Source of the DNA: an uncultured Ulvibacter sp.
Lineage (GTDB): Bacteria; Bacteroidota; Bacteroidia; Flavobacteriales; Flavobacteriaceae
Direction: 5' to 3'
DNA length: 64,000 nucleotides
Assembly: GCA_943789105.1 (NCBI GenBank)
Contig: CALSSW010000001.1
Coordinates: 248,001-312,000, forward strand
Shown: positions 47,455 to 58,594 of the stretch, one piece after another
Layout of the letters: every line of letters begins with the position of its first letter
How positions within the stretch are numbered: the first letter of the stretch is position 1
Translations under genes and position numbers: made by a program
Notes under the pieces: generated by a model
Database searches by the model: none
The model's input: only the letters and a program-made list of their open reading frames with translations
What the model was told of the DNA's origin: nothing

Positions 47455-47997
47455 ATGTCAAGAATAGGTAAAAACCCGGTAGCAATTCCTGCAGGTGTTA
47501 CAGTTGATGTTAATGAAAACATAGTGACTGTAAAAGGAAAATTAGGAGAGTTATCGCAAGAGTACTCTGATGTTACAATTAATGTGGACGGCGATCAAGT
47601 TGTTGTTACACGCTCTACAGATCATAAAGATCACAGAGCAAAGCATGGATTGTATAGAGCTTTAATCTTTAATATGATTGAAGGCGTATCAAAAGGATGG
47701 TCCAAAGAATTAGAATTGGTTGGTGTAGGTTATAGAGCTAGCAATCAAGGACAAAAATTGGATTTAGCCTTAGGATTTTCTCACAACATTGTATTGAACA
47801 TTGCTCCAGAGGTAAAAGTTGAGACAGTTTCAGAAAAAGGAAAAAATCCAATCGTAAAATTAACGTCACACGATAAACAATTGGTGGGTCAGGTTGCAGC
47901 GAAAATTCGCGGATTCCGTAGACCAGAACCATACAAAGGAAAAGGTGTGAGGTTTGTAGGAGAACAAATAAGAAGAAAAGCAGGTAAATCTGCATAA
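47455..47997 (+). CDS. rplF: 50S ribosomal protein L6
   Basis: L6 (180 residues) is near the GTPase-associated centre. It begins [14 protein letters not shown] and has the conserved C-terminal [24 protein letters not shown] (EPYKGKGVR is diagnostic). Confidence 0.99.
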   Translation: MSRIGKNPVAIPAGVTVDVNENIVTVKGKLGELSQEYSDVTINVDGDQVVVTRSTDHKDHRAKHGLYRALIFNMIEGVSKGWSKELELVGVGYRASNQGQKLDLALGFSHNIVLNIAPEVKVETVSEKGKNPIVKLTSHDKQLVGQVAAKIRGFRRPEPYKGKGVRFVGEQIRRKAGKSA

Positions 47998-48011
47998 GCA
48001 ATAAGAACGTT

Positions 48012-48368
48012 ATGAAATTATCAAAACAAGACAGAAGACAGCGTTTACGTTTCAGAATACGTAAAACTGTGACAGGAACTGTTCAACGTCCGCGCTTGGC
48101 AGTTTTCCGAAGTAATAAAGAAATTTATGCTCAATTGATCGATGATGTTAGTGGTAAAACTATCACTGCAGCATCTTCGAGAGACAAAGATATAGATGCT
48201 TCCAAAGCAAATAAAGTGGAAGCAGCAAAGTTGGTAGGTAAAGCAATCGCAGAGAAAGCTGTAAAAGCTGGTGTTGACACCATTTCTTTTGACAGAGGAG
48301 GTTACCTGTACCACGGTAGAGTTAAATCATTAGCAGAAGGTGCCCGTGAAGGTGGCTTAAAATTCTAA
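48012..48368 (+). CDS. rplR: 50S ribosomal protein L18
   Basis: L18 (118 residues) binds 5S rRNA. It has [18 protein letters not shown], the Gly/Ala-rich middle and the ending [17 protein letters not shown]. Confidence 0.99.
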   Translation: MKLSKQDRRQRLRFRIRKTVTGTVQRPRLAVFRSNKEIYAQLIDDVSGKTITAASSRDKDIDASKANKVEAAKLVGKAIAEKAVKAGVDTISFDRGGYLYHGRVKSLAEGAREGGLKF

Positions 48369-48373
48369 GTAGT

Positions 48374-48898
48374 ATGTATCAGAATTATAAAAACGTAGAA
48401 TTAGTAAAGCCAAGTGGTCTTGATTTAAAAGATCGTTTGGTAGGAGTACAACGTGTAACCAAGGTTACAAAAGGTGGTAGAGCTTTTGGTTTCTCAGCAA
48501 TTGTTGTAGTTGGAGATGAGAATGGTGTTGTAGGTCAAGGATTAGGTAAATCTAAAGATGTTGCAAGTGCAATTGCTAAGGCAATTGAGGATGCAAAGAA
48601 AAATTTAGTACGTATTCCTTTGAATAAGGCTTCATTACCTCATGAGCAAAAAGGAAAGTATGGTGGTGCAAGAGTAAATTTATTACCTGCAGCTCCTGGA
48701 ACAGGAGTTATTGCTGGTGGTGCTGTACGTGCCGTATTAGAAGCAGTTGGGGTGCATGATGTATTATCAAAATCTCAAGGATCTTCTAACCCACACAACG
48801 TAGTGAAAGCAACTTTTGATGCTTTACTACAAATGAGAAGTGCACAAACTGTTGCAAAACAGCGTGGTATTTCATTAGAAAAATTGTTTAAAGGATAA
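48374..48898 (+). CDS. rpsE: 30S ribosomal protein S5
   Basis: S5 (174 residues) affects decoding fidelity. It has [27 protein letters not shown] ([10 protein letters not shown] is diagnostic), [19 protein letters not shown] and the central [11 protein letters not shown]. Confidence 0.99.
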   Translation: MYQNYKNVELVKPSGLDLKDRLVGVQRVTKVTKGGRAFGFSAIVVVGDENGVVGQGLGKSKDVASAIAKAIEDAKKNLVRIPLNKASLPHEQKGKYGGARVNLLPAAPGTGVIAGGAVRAVLEAVGVHDVLSKSQGSSNPHNVVKATFDALLQMRSAQTVAKQRGISLEKLFKG

Positions 48899-48909
48899 AC
48901 AACACTAAG

Positions 48910-49089
48910 ATGGCAAAGATAAAAGTAACAAAGGTAAAAAGTGCAATCAATCGTACCCAAACCCAGAAGAGAACGCTTGAAGCTTTAGGACTTAAAAAAA
49001 TAGGTCAAACAGTTGAGCATGATGACACGCCAAATATTCTTGGTATGGTAAATAAAGTTAAACATTTGGTTTCTATGGAAACCCTATAA
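48910..49089 (+). CDS. rpmD: 50S ribosomal protein L30
   Basis: L30 has 59 residues and is easily missed. The ATG at 48910 gives AKIKVTKVKSAINRTQTQKRT, then LEALGLKKIGQTVEHDDTP and NKVKHLVSMETL, all family features. It lies in its standard place between rpsE and rplO, 11 bases from each. Confidence 0.97.
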   Translation: MAKIKVTKVKSAINRTQTQKRTLEALGLKKIGQTVEHDDTPNILGMVNKVKHLVSMETL

Positions 49090-49100
49090 GATAAAAACAC

Positions 49101-49553
49101 ATGGAATTAAATAACTTAAAACCTGCAGAGGGTTCTGTTAAAAGACAAGGAAAGCGCGTTGGTCGTGGACAAGGTTCTGGTAAAGGTGGTACTGCAAAAC
49201 GTGGTCACAACGGAGCAAAGTCACGTTCAGGATATTCTAAGAAATTAGGATTTGAAGGTGGTCAAATGCCTCTTCAACGTCGTGTACCTAAGTTTGGTTT
49301 TACTAACATAAACCGCATTGAACACCAAGGAATCAATTTAGATACTTTGCAACAGTTGGTTGATGACAAGAAAATTAAAGGTGCCATTGATTTTGATACA
49401 ATGGTTACTCTTGGTCTTGCTCGTAAACATGAATTAGTTAAAATTCTTGGAAGAGGAGAGTTGAAAGCTAAATTAAAAGTAACTGCTCATAAATTTACAG
49501 GAACTGCACACAAAGCTATTGAAGCTGCTGGTGGTGAAGTTGTAACATTATAA
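49101..49553 (+). CDS. rplO: 50S ribosomal protein L15
   Basis: L15 (150 residues) is a late 50S assembly protein. It has the Gly/Arg-rich start KRQGKRVGRGQGSGKGGTAKRGHNGAKSRSG (GRGxGSGxGGTAxRGHxG is diagnostic) and GFEGGQMPLQRRVPKFGF. Confidence 0.99.
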   Translation: MELNNLKPAEGSVKRQGKRVGRGQGSGKGGTAKRGHNGAKSRSGYSKKLGFEGGQMPLQRRVPKFGFTNINRIEHQGINLDTLQQLVDDKKIKGAIDFDTMVTLGLARKHELVKILGRGELKAKLKVTAHKFTGTAHKAIEAAGGEVVTL

Positions 49554-49565
49554 TAAACACTAAGG

Positions 49566-50900
49566 ATGAAATTTATTGAAACCTTAAAAAATGTTTGGAA
49601 AATAGAGGAACTGCGTAACCGTATTATGGTTACGTTGGGTCTATTGCTTGTGTACCGTTTTGGAGCGCAAGTAGTATTACCTGGTATTGACGCCTCAAAA
49701 CTTGCTGAATTCTCTGGTAAATTTGATGCTGGTGGAATTGGTGGGTTGCTTAATGCTTTTACAGGAGGTGCATTTGCAAATGCTTCTGTTTTTGCACTGG
49801 GTATTATGCCTTATATTTCTGCTTCCATTGTGGTTCAATTAATGCAAATTGCTGTTCCTTACTTGCAAAAATTACAGAAAGAAGGAGAGAGTGGTAGAAA
49901 GAAGATCAATCAAATTACACGCTGGTTAACCATTGGTATATGTTTGATACAAGCACCAAGCTACCTTTTCGGTTTAGAGGCCTTAGGAGTTCCTTCTGCG
50001 GCTTTCATACTAGGTAAAACACCAATGTTCTTTGTATCTTCTACAATAATTCTAGTAACAGGTTGTGTATTTGCAATGTGGCTTGGAGAGAAAATTACAG
50101 ACAAAGGGATTGGTAATGGTATATCTATACTAATTATGGTAGGTATTATTGCTACATTACCCTTATCATTTGCTCAAGAATTGGCTTCATCTTCATTGAT
50201 GTTAGTACTTATTGAACTTGTGATATGGTTTGTTATTATCCTGCTAAGTGTGCTACTGGTCATGGCTGTTCGAAAGATACCGGTACAATACGCTCGTAGA
50301 ACTGCATCTGGTGAATATGAGAAGAATATATTTGGAGCAAGACAATTTATACCTTTAAAGTTAAACGCTTCTGGAGTTATGCCTATTATCTTTGCACAAG
50401 CGATTATGTTTGTACCTAGTTTTTTAGGTGGTGTTAGTTTTATGAAAGATTCTTCTGTAGGACAGTGGATGCAAACAAGCTTTAGCGATATGTTTGGTCT
50501 TTGGTACAATATTACCTTTGCGCTATTAATTATTGTATTTACTTATTTTTACACCGCAATTACAGTCCCTACAAATAAGATGGCCGATGATTTAAAGAGA
50601 AGTGGTGGTTTTATTCCTGGTATTAAACCTGGAGGAGAAACTGCAGAATTTCTAGATAAAATTATGTCACAAATTACATTGCCAGGTTCTGTGTTTTTAG
50701 CACTCATAGCAATTTTTCCCGCTATTGTGGTTAAGTTCTTAGGAGTACAACAAGGATGGGCATTGTTTTTTGGAGGTACTTCTCTACTAATTATGGTAGG
50801 AGTAGCAATAGACACCATGCAACAAATCAATTCATTTTTATTGAACCGTCATTATGATGGTTTGATGAAAACCGGTAAAAATAGAAAAGCAGTAGTATAA
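49566..50900 (+). CDS. secY: Protein translocase subunit SecY
   Basis: SecY is the channel of the Sec translocon in the inner membrane. It has 444 residues with ten expected transmembrane segments. Conserved text includes [52 protein letters not shown] and the C-terminal tail [14 protein letters not shown]. It lies within the ribosomal block as usual; neither adk nor map follows it, and infA comes next after two bases. Confidence 0.99.
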   Translation: MKFIETLKNVWKIEELRNRIMVTLGLLLVYRFGAQVVLPGIDASKLAEFSGKFDAGGIGGLLNAFTGGAFANASVFALGIMPYISASIVVQLMQIAVPYLQKLQKEGESGRKKINQITRWLTIGICLIQAPSYLFGLEALGVPSAAFILGKTPMFFVSSTIILVTGCVFAMWLGEKITDKGIGNGISILIMVGIIATLPLSFAQELASSSLMLVLIELVIWFVIILLSVLLVMAVRKIPVQYARRTASGEYEKNIFGARQFIPLKLNASGVMPIIFAQAIMFVPSFLGGVSFMKDSSVGQWMQTSFSDMFGLWYNITFALLIIVFTYFYTAITVPTNKMADDLKRSGGFIPGIKPGGETAEFLDKIMSQITLPGSVFLALIAIFPAIVVKFLGVQQGWALFFGGTSLLIMVGVAIDTMQQINSFLLNRHYDGLMKTGKNRKAVV

Positions 50901-50902
50901 TT

Positions 50903-51118
50903 ATGGCAAAACAACCCGCAATAGAGCAAGACGGAAGCATTGTAGAGGCACTCAGCAACGCAATGTTTCGTGTAGAACTAGAAAACGGTCACATAGTAAC
51001 AGCGCATATCTCAGGTAAGATGCGTATGCACTACATAAAATTGTTACCTGGAGATAAAGTAAAATTAGAAATGAGTCCTTACGATTTAACTAAGGCTCGT
51101 ATAACATACAGATACTAA
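50903..51118 (+). CDS. infA: Translation initiation factor IF-1
   Basis: IF-1 (71 residues) is an OB-fold protein that occupies the 30S A site at initiation. It has [43 protein letters not shown] and the end [11 protein letters not shown]. It is one base before rpmJ. Confidence 0.99.
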   Translation: MAKQPAIEQDGSIVEALSNAMFRVELENGHIVTAHISGKMRMHYIKLLPGDKVKLEMSPYDLTKARITYRY

Positions 51119-51119
51119 A

Positions 51120-51236
51120 ATGAAAGTTAGAGCATCAGTTAAGAAAAGAAGTGCCGACTGCGTCATCGTACGTAGAAAAGGTAGATTATATGTAATTAAT
51201 AAAAAGAACCCTAGGTTCAAACAAAGACAAGGATAA
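51120..51236 (+). CDS. rpmJ: 50S ribosomal protein L36 (zinc ligands mostly lost)
   Basis: L36 has 38 residues: [20 protein letters not shown], then a basic tail ending FKQRQG. The zinc-binding form has three Cys and one His; here only the Cys at residue 14 remains, so it is a zinc-independent variant. It lies between infA and rpsM, the standard place, and is three bases before rpsM. Confidence 0.96.
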   Translation: MKVRASVKKRSADCVIVRRKGRLYVINKKNPRFKQRQG

Positions 51237-51239
51237 GTT

Positions 51240-51614
51240 ATGGCAAGAATCGCAGGTGTAGATATTCCTAAGCAAAAGAGGGGTGTAATCGCGTTAACAT
51301 ATATCTTTGGTATTGGTAGAAGCCGTGCCCAAGCTATATTAGAGAAAGCTGGAGTCAGTGAAGACATAAAAGTTAGTGAATGGAACGATGATCAGATCGG
51401 GAACATTCGTGAAGCTGTTGGGTCTTTCAAGATCGAAGGTGAATTACGTTCGGAAGTTCAATTAAACATCAAACGTTTAATGGATATTGGTTGTTACAGA
51501 GGTATTCGTCATAGAGCGGGTCTTCCTTTAAGAGGTCAACGTACTAAGAATAACTCAAGAACAAGAAAAGGTAAACGTAAAACTGTTGCAAACAAGAAAA
51601 AAGCAACTAAATAA
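51240..51614 (+). CDS. rpsM: 30S ribosomal protein S13
   Basis: S13 (124 residues) contacts the 50S subunit and tRNAs. It begins [20 protein letters not shown] and has [26 protein letters not shown] (GLPxRGQRT is diagnostic). Confidence 0.99.
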   Translation: MARIAGVDIPKQKRGVIALTYIFGIGRSRAQAILEKAGVSEDIKVSEWNDDQIGNIREAVGSFKIEGELRSEVQLNIKRLMDIGCYRGIRHRAGLPLRGQRTKNNSRTRKGKRKTVANKKKATK

Positions 51615-51625
51615 TAGATAGCGTT

Positions 51626-52024
51626 ATGGCAAAGATAAATCCAAAATCCAAAAGCACAAAAAAACGTAAAGTGATTGTAGAGTCCGTGGGTGAAGCTCAC
51701 GTTACAGCATCTTTCAACAATATCATTATTTCGTTAACAAATAAAGGCGGAGATGTAATATCTTGGTCTTCTGCCGGTAAGATGGGCTTTAGAGGATCTA
51801 AGAAAAACACTCCTTACGCGGCACAACTTGCTGCAGAAGACTGTGCAAGAGTAGCACACGAAGCTGGAATGAGAAAATGTAAAGTATACGTTAAAGGACC
51901 AGGTAATGGTAGAGAATCTGCAATACGCAGTATTCACAATGCAGGTATAGAAGTATCAGAGATTATCGACGTTACTCCAATGCCGCATAACGGTTGTCGT
52001 CCTGCAAAAAGACGTCGTGTATAA
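51626..52024 (+). CDS. rpsK: 30S ribosomal protein S11
   Basis: S11 (132 residues) lies on the 30S platform. It has [43 protein letters not shown] (WSSAGxxGFxGxxKxTPxAAQ is diagnostic) and [16 protein letters not shown] 202-base gap follows before rpsD. Confidence 0.99.
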   Translation: MAKINPKSKSTKKRKVIVESVGEAHVTASFNNIIISLTNKGGDVISWSSAGKMGFRGSKKNTPYAAQLAAEDCARVAHEAGMRKCKVYVKGPGNGRESAIRSIHNAGIEVSEIIDVTPMPHNGCRPAKRRRV

Positions 52025-52226
52025 ATCACAGATGTAAAGAGGCGCTATTTAAAAGCAACTCTTTGCATTTTTATTACTACCTTTGCCGGCTGTAATAAGA
52101 ACAATACTTCAAGATGCTTTCGGGCATCTTATGTTGTAATTAATAAATATCAATCTGAAGATATTAAAAACTAAAGGATTAACGTAAGACCTTAATTTAG
52201 TTTTTTTCTTCAAAATTTTACTAGAA
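52025..52226 (+). promoter_or_regulatory. Leader of rpsD with promoter element and attenuator-like structure
   Basis: This 202-base gap holds a -7-type element TACCTTTG (52078-52085; no TTG at 19 bases), a 7-bp hairpin AAGATGC/GCATCTT (52111-52130) with loop TTTCGG, and a second inverted repeat CTAAA/TTTAG with paired TTAA tracts (52171-52200) followed directly by seven T. The last looks like a weak intrinsic terminator. S4, encoded next, is the autogenous regulator of the E. coli alpha operon, so S4 control of this leader is plausible. Position and structure are seen; the control is inference. Confidence 0.5.
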
Positions 52227-52832
52227 ATGGCAAGATATACTGGTCCAAAAACAAAAATCGCTCGTAAGTTCGGTGAAGCGATTTACGGAGATGATAAAAA
52301 CTTCGAAAAAAGAAATTACCCGCCAGGACAACACGGTAATAACCGTCGTCGTGGTAAAAAATCTGAATATGCAATTCAACTTGCTGAAAAGCAAAAAGCT
52401 AAATACACCTACGGTATTTTAGAAAAGCAGTTTAGAAATATGTTTAAAAGAGCAACTGCTCTTCCTGGAATTACAGGAGAGGTATTGCTTCAATTAGCTG
52501 AGTCTCGTCTTGATAATGTAGTATATCGTATGGGTATTGCATCAAGTCGTCCAGCAGCAAGACAGCTTGTTTCTCACCGTCATATCACTGTGAATGGTGA
52601 AAAAGTAAACATCCCTTCTTACCAATTAAAAGTAGGAGATGTTGTTGCTGTAAGAGAGAAATCAAAATCTCTAGAGGCTATCGACGCTTCATTATCAAAC
52701 GCTAATCAAGTGTATGAATGGATCACTTGGAATTCTGAAAAGAAAGAAGGAACTTTTGTTTCTGTACCTCAATTAATTCAGATTCCAGAAAACATCAACA
52801 CACAGTTTATCGTTGAATTATATTCTAAATAA
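52227..52832 (+). CDS. rpsD: 30S ribosomal protein S4
   Basis: S4 (201 residues) is a primary 16S rRNA binder and, in E. coli, autogenous regulator of the alpha operon. It has the start [24 protein letters not shown], the S4-domain [27 protein letters not shown] (VYRxG.A.SR.AARQLV is typical) and the C-terminal VELYSK. The N-terminus has no zinc-binding Cys. Confidence 0.99.
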   Translation: MARYTGPKTKIARKFGEAIYGDDKNFEKRNYPPGQHGNNRRRGKKSEYAIQLAEKQKAKYTYGILEKQFRNMFKRATALPGITGEVLLQLAESRLDNVVYRMGIASSRPAARQLVSHRHITVNGEKVNIPSYQLKVGDVVAVREKSKSLEAIDASLSNANQVYEWITWNSEKKEGTFVSVPQLIQIPENINTQFIVELYSK

Positions 52833-52853
52833 TAAATAACACACAGTCACACT

Positions 52854-53846
52854 ATGGCAGTATTTAATTTTCAGAAGCCTGATAAAGTTATCATGATCAA
52901 TTCAACAGATTTTGAGGGGAAATTTGAATTTCGTCCTTTAGAGCCTGGATATGGTTTAACCATCGGTAACGCACTAAGACGAGTATTACTTTCTTCACTG
53001 GAAGGTTTTGCAATTACTTCAATACGTATTGAAGGAGTTGATCACGAATTTTCTACCATCTCTGGTGTTGTAGAAGATGTTACTGAAATCATTTTAAATT
53101 TGAAGCAAGTTCGTTTCAAAAGACAGATTGATGAGGTTGACAATGAAACAGTAACAATATCTATAAACAGTGGTGAGCAATTAACCGCTGGAGATTTACA
53201 AAAACACATATCTGGTTTTCAAGTTTTAAATCCAGATTTGGTTATTTGTAATATGGATGCAAAAGTCAAACTTAATTTTGAGATCACTATTGAAAAAGGT
53301 AGAGGGTATGTTCCTGCAGAAGAGAACAAAAAAGCCAATGCGCCTTTAGGCACCATTTTTACAGATTCTATTTACACGCCAATTAAAAACGTAAAGTACA
53401 GTATTGAAAACTTTCGTGTAGAGCAAAAAACAGATTACGAAAAATTAGTTTTCGAAATCCAAACAGATGGTTCTATTCATCCAAAAGATGCTTTAACCGA
53501 GGCGGCTAAAACATTGATTCACCACTTTATGTTATTTAGTGATGAGCGTATCACTCTTGAGGCTGATGAGATCGCTCAAACCGAAACCTATGATGAGGAG
53601 TCACTGCACATGCGTCAGCTCTTAAAAACAAAATTAGTAGATATGGATCTTAGTGTTCGTGCGCTTAATTGTTTGAAAGCAGCAGAAGTAGATACGCTAG
53701 GAGATTTAGTGTCTTTCAACAAGAATGATTTAATGAAGTTTAGAAACTTTGGTAAAAAATCTCTTACAGAATTGGAAGAGCTTGTAAACATCAAAGGACT
53801 AAACTTTGGAATGGATTTATCAAAATACAAATTAGATAAAGATTAA
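52854..53846 (+). CDS. rpoA: DNA-directed RNA polymerase subunit alpha
   Basis: RpoA (330 residues) dimerises to assemble RNA polymerase. The N-terminal domain has [22 protein letters not shown]; the C-terminal domain has [20 protein letters not shown] and [14 protein letters not shown], the DNA- and activator-binding region. It is 21 bases after rpsD. The 68-base gap to rplQ contains a small TTGCT/AGCAA stem (53866-53891). Confidence 0.99.
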   Translation: MAVFNFQKPDKVIMINSTDFEGKFEFRPLEPGYGLTIGNALRRVLLSSLEGFAITSIRIEGVDHEFSTISGVVEDVTEIILNLKQVRFKRQIDEVDNETVTISINSGEQLTAGDLQKHISGFQVLNPDLVICNMDAKVKLNFEITIEKGRGYVPAEENKKANAPLGTIFTDSIYTPIKNVKYSIENFRVEQKTDYEKLVFEIQTDGSIHPKDALTEAAKTLIHHFMLFSDERITLEADEIAQTETYDEESLHMRQLLKTKLVDMDLSVRALNCLKAAEVDTLGDLVSFNKNDLMKFRNFGKKSLTELEELVNIKGLNFGMDLSKYKLDKD

Positions 53847-53914
53847 TTATAAATGCACTCATAATTTGCTCCTCAAAAAGAGTTGTAGCAAGATGATTGT
53901 TTAAAAAAAATGTC

Positions 53915-54397
53915 ATGAGACACGGAAAAAAAGTAAATCACTTAGGAAGAAAAACTGCACATAGAAAATCTATGTTAGCCAACATGGCATGTTCTTTAAT
54001 TGAGCACAAAAGAATTAACACTACAGTTGCCAAAGCAAAAGCTTTGAAAGGTTTTGTAGAGCCGTTAATCACTAAGTCTAAAGACGATACTACGCACAAC
54101 CGAAGAATTGTAATGGCTAGATTACGTCAAAAAGATGTGGTAACACAGCTTTTTAGAGACGTTGCTGTTAAAATTGGGGATCGCCCAGGTGGTTATACTC
54201 GTATCATCAAATTGGGTAACCGTCTTGGAGATAATGCAGACATGGCAATGATAGAGCTTGTTGATTACAACGAGGTATACAACCCAGGTAAGGCTAAGAA
54301 GTCTAAATCTACACGTCGTAGCCGTCGCGGTGGTGGAGGTGCTAAGCCTGCAGCCACTCCAGTTGTAGAAATAACAGAAACGAAAGAGGAAGAATAA
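53915..54397 (+). CDS. rplQ: 50S ribosomal protein L17
   Basis: L17 has 160 residues. I chose the ATG at 53915 ([21 protein letters not shown]), the conserved start; an earlier TTG at 53897 is not needed. It has [13 protein letters not shown] and [25 protein letters not shown]. The tail of about 40 residues rich in Lys, Gly and Glu extends beyond the E. coli protein, as usual in Bacteroidota. It is the last gene of the super-operon; a terminator follows. Confidence 0.98.
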   Translation: MRHGKKVNHLGRKTAHRKSMLANMACSLIEHKRINTTVAKAKALKGFVEPLITKSKDDTTHNRRIVMARLRQKDVVTQLFRDVAVKIGDRPGGYTRIIKLGNRLGDNADMAMIELVDYNEVYNPGKAKKSKSTRRSRRGGGGAKPAATPVVEITETKEEE

Positions 54398-54421
54398 ATG
54401 ATTTTTCTTTATTAGATATAC

Positions 54422-54455
54422 AGGGATAAGCATCTAATGTTTATCCCTTTTTTTT
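54422..54455 (+). terminator. Rho-independent terminator of the ribosomal super-operon
   Basis: An 8-bp perfect stem (AGGGATAA at 54422-54429 with TTATCCCT at 54441-54448) and an 11-base loop are followed by eight T. It lies 24 bases after the rplQ stop. Confidence 0.88.
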
Positions 54456-54544
54456 AATCAAAAATTAAAAAGATGTTCTTTTCTATTTTTAAATTTTTGT
54501 TAAAAATTAATGTAAGTCAATGATTAAAAAAACAACTAGAGTTG

Positions 54545-54552
54545 TATTTTTG
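54545..54552 (+). promoter_or_regulatory. Promoter -7 element of carA
   Basis: TATTTTTG matches TAnnTTTG and lies 17 bases before the carA start, after the ribosomal terminator. No TTG is found at the usual 19-base distance, so the -33 element is weak or absent. Confidence 0.45.
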
Positions 54553-54569
54553 TGTAACGATTATAAACT

Positions 54570-55679
54570 ATGATGAAATACCAAACAAGAGAAAAAGCGC
54601 TGATACTCCTTGCAGATGGCACTATATTTCATGGAAAAGCAGTTGGAGGAAAGCAAGGAACTGCTTTTGGCGAAGTATGTTTTAATACAGGGATGACTGG
54701 ATATCAAGAAATTTTCACAGATCCTTCCTATTTTGGACAACTGATGGTAACCACCAATGCCCATATAGGTAATTATGGTGTCAATAGTCAAGAAATGGAA
54801 TCTGAGGGTGTAAAAATCGCTGGTTTAATTTGTAGAAATTTTAGTTATAATTATTCTAGAGACCTTGCAGATGATTCTTTAGAGAATTTTCTAGATCAAA
54901 ATAATCTATTTGCCATTAGTGATGTAGATACCCGAGCTTTGGTTGGATATATTCGCGACAACGGATCTCAAAACGCTGTTATTTCTACAGATGTTGATAA
55001 TATTCAAGGGCTTAAAAAGCAACTGGCCGAGGTTCCAAACATGAAAGGTCTTGAGCTTGCAAGTAAGGTGTCTACCAAAGAGCCTTATTTCTTTGGAGAT
55101 GAAAATGCAAGCTATAGAATCTCTGCTTTAGATATTGGTATTAAAAAGAACATTCTTAGAAACTTGGCTCAAAGAGATTGTTACATAAAGGTATTTCCTT
55201 ATGACTCTTCTTTCTCAGAGTTATCTTCTTTTAACCCAGATGGTTATTTTTTAAGTAATGGCCCTGGAGATCCTGAGCCACTTACTATTGCCATTGCAAC
55301 TGCAAAAAATATACTAGATTCAAACAAGCCACTTTTTGGTATTTGTTTAGGACACCAAGTATTGGCTTTGGCCAACGGGATTTCTACCTTTAAGATGCAC
55401 AATGGCCACAGGGGTATAAACCACCCTATAAAAAACCTATTAACTGGTAAAGGAGAAATAACTTCTCAAAATCATGGTTTTGCAATAGATAGAGAACAAG
55501 CAGAGGAACATCCAGATGTAGAGATAACACATGTGCATTTAAATGACAATACTGTAGCGGGAATCAGAATTAAAAACAAACCTGTTTTTTCTGTTCAGTA
55601 TCATCCAGAGGCTAGCCCTGGACCTCATGATGCAGAGTATTTGTTTGATCAGTTTATAGCAAACATAAAAAATCAATAG
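54570..55679 (+). CDS. carA: Carbamoyl phosphate synthase small (glutaminase) subunit
   Basis: CarA hydrolyses glutamine and channels ammonia to CarB for carbamoyl phosphate, used in arginine and pyrimidine synthesis. It has 369 residues. The N-terminal domain has FGEVCFNTGMTGYQEIFTDPSY. The class I amidotransferase domain has LSNGPGDP, the nucleophile Cys in FGICLGHQVLAL and the His/Glu pair in QYHPEASPGPHD. carB is not next to it; eno follows after 66 bases. Two ATGs overlap at the start (54570 and 54573). Confidence 0.98.
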   Translation: MMKYQTREKALILLADGTIFHGKAVGGKQGTAFGEVCFNTGMTGYQEIFTDPSYFGQLMVTTNAHIGNYGVNSQEMESEGVKIAGLICRNFSYNYSRDLADDSLENFLDQNNLFAISDVDTRALVGYIRDNGSQNAVISTDVDNIQGLKKQLAEVPNMKGLELASKVSTKEPYFFGDENASYRISALDIGIKKNILRNLAQRDCYIKVFPYDSSFSELSSFNPDGYFLSNGPGDPEPLTIAIATAKNILDSNKPLFGICLGHQVLALANGISTFKMHNGHRGINHPIKNLLTGKGEITSQNHGFAIDREQAEEHPDVEITHVHLNDNTVAGIRIKNKPVFSVQYHPEASPGPHDAEYLFDQFIANIKNQ

Positions 55680-55715
55680 TCGGTATTTTAAACTGTGCTG
55701 TTTAAATAGTAATAA

Positions 55716-57032
<1,317 letters not shown>

Positions 57033-57055
57033 CCTATTACATCTTTAAAAAATAC

Positions 57056-57091
57056 AAAGCCAATGAATCACTTGATTTGTTGGCTTTTTTT
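57056..57091 (+). terminator. Rho-independent terminator of eno
   Basis: An 8-bp perfect stem (AAAGCCAA at 57056-57063, TTGGCTTT at 57080-57087) has a 16-base loop and a T7 run. It begins 24 bases after the eno stop and before the gltA promoter element, showing that the frame opening at 57063 is not the gltA start. Confidence 0.85.
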
Positions 57092-57138
57092 ATCCAAAAG
57101 AGCGGCAGTAAATGTTAAAAAAATTGCTCAAAATTTCG

Positions 57139-57146
57139 TATTTTTG
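57139..57146 (+). promoter_or_regulatory. Promoter -7 element of gltA
   Basis: TATTTTTG matches TAnnTTTG. It lies between the eno terminator and the gltA ATG, giving a leader of about 33-39 bases. A TTG at 57124-57126 is only 12 bases away, so the -33 element is uncertain. Confidence 0.5.
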
Positions 57147-57185
57147 CAATCCTTTTTAAAAGAATTACTACAAAAATTACAATAT

Positions 57186-58472
57186 ATGTCAAACAATGCT
57201 ACACTAGAAATTAATGGAGAGACCTATGAGTTTCCATTAATTACCGGTACAGAAAATGAAGTTGCAATAGATGTTAAAACACTAAGAGCTGTTACTGGTG
57301 GAGTTACTACTATAGATCCTGGATATAAAAATACGGGAGCTTGCCAAAGTGCTATTACGTTTTTAAATGGAGAAGAAGGTATTTTAAGATACCGCGGGTA
57401 TGCTATTGAAGATTTGGCTGACAAAGCAAATTTTTTAGAAGTAGCCTACTTGTTAATTTTTGGAGAATTACCTACTACAGATCAATTAGAAAAATTTCAT
57501 GCAGATATCAAAGAGCAGAGTGTTGTTGATGATGATGTGAAGAAAATATTAGATGCTTTTCCAAAGTCTGCCCATCCTATGGGTGTATTGTCCTGTTTAA
57601 CAAGTGCACTTACTGCCTTTAACCCCTCAACTGTAAACGTTGACAGTGAAGAAGAAATGTATAATGCCACTGTAAAAATACTAGGAAAATTCCCTGTGCT
57701 TGTGGCCTGGACAATGCGTAAGAAAAAAGGATTGCCATTAAACTATGGAGACACAAGCCTTGGATATGTTGAGAACATCATGAAAATGATGTACGAGAAG
57801 CCAAATGAAGACTACAAGCAAAACGATATTTTATTAAACGCATTAGATAAATTACTAATTCTGCACGCAGATCATGAGCAAAATTGTTCTACCTCTACAG
57901 TACGTATGGTCGGTTCTTCTCATGCAGGATTGTATGCATCATTATCTGCAGGAATATCTGCACTTTGGGGGCCGCTTCATGGAGGTGCAAACCAAGCTGT
58001 GTTAGAAATGCTTGAAGCTATTAAAGAAGATGGTGGAGACACTAATAAGTATATGGCAAAAGCCAAAGACAAGTCAGACTCTTTTAGACTTATGGGCTTT
58101 GGTCATAGAGTATATAAAAACTTTGACCCACGTGCAAAAATCATTAAAGTGGCCGCAGACGAAGTATTGGCAGACTTAGGAATAGAAGATCCAGTTTTAG
58201 ACATTGCCAAAGGTTTATCTGCAGAGGCCTTAAGTGATCCCTACTTTGTGGATCGTAAATTATACCCTAATGTAGATTTTTACTCGGGTATTATTTACAG
58301 AGCTATGGGTATTCCTGTTGATATGTTCACCGTTATGTTTGCCTTGGGTAGATTACCAGGATGGATCGCACAGTGGAAAGAAATGCGCCAACGTAAAGAA
58401 CCAATAGGGCGTCCAAGACAAATGTATGTTGGTCAAAACCATAGAGAATTTAAAGAAATTTCAAAGCGTTAA
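57186..58472 (+). CDS. gltA: Citrate synthase
   Basis: Citrate synthase condenses oxaloacetate and acetyl-CoA in the TCA cycle. I chose the ATG at 57186 (MSNNATLEINGETYEF), giving 428 residues; the frame extends upstream through a terminator and promoter. It is the hexameric GltA type. Catalytic residues lie in LHADHEQNCSTSTVRMVGSSHA (His), WGPLHGGANQAVLEML (His) and the Asp region of the C-terminal domain near FTVMFALGRLPGW. MGFGHRVYKNFDPRA is also diagnostic. Confidence 0.98.
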   Translation: MSNNATLEINGETYEFPLITGTENEVAIDVKTLRAVTGGVTTIDPGYKNTGACQSAITFLNGEEGILRYRGYAIEDLADKANFLEVAYLLIFGELPTTDQLEKFHADIKEQSVVDDDVKKILDAFPKSAHPMGVLSCLTSALTAFNPSTVNVDSEEEMYNATVKILGKFPVLVAWTMRKKKGLPLNYGDTSLGYVENIMKMMYEKPNEDYKQNDILLNALDKLLILHADHEQNCSTSTVRMVGSSHAGLYASLSAGISALWGPLHGGANQAVLEMLEAIKEDGGDTNKYMAKAKDKSDSFRLMGFGHRVYKNFDPRAKIIKVAADEVLADLGIEDPVLDIAKGLSAEALSDPYFVDRKLYPNVDFYSGIIYRAMGIPVDMFTVMFALGRLPGWIAQWKEMRQRKEPIGRPRQMYVGQNHREFKEISKR

Positions 58473-58497
58473 TTACCAATAAAAAATAGTTTACCAG

Positions 58498-58536
58498 AAA
58501 TCCCAAAAACCATACTATTGGTATTTGGGATTTTTT
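58498..58536 (+). terminator. Rho-independent terminator of gltA
   Basis: A 10-bp perfect outer stem (58498-58507 with 58524-58533) encloses an inner ACCA/TGGT stem, followed by a T-run to 58536. It lies 25 bases after the gltA stop. Confidence 0.9.
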
Positions 58537-58581
58537 GTTTTAAAAAATTGGGTATCCTATTCTAACATTCATAATTAAAAT

Positions 58582-58589
58582 TATATTTG
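58582..58589 (+). promoter_or_regulatory. Promoter -7 element of the arginine deiminase-like gene
   Basis: TATATTTG matches TAnnTTTG and lies five bases before the ATG at 58595. If it is real, transcription would begin in or next to the start codon, giving a leaderless message. No TTG lies at 19 bases. Confidence 0.4.
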
Positions 58590-58594
58590 TTATT

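Noticed and set aside
57063-57185. N-terminal extension of citrate synthase
   Set aside because: It begins inside the eno terminator and includes the gltA promoter element; the conserved start is the ATG at 57186.
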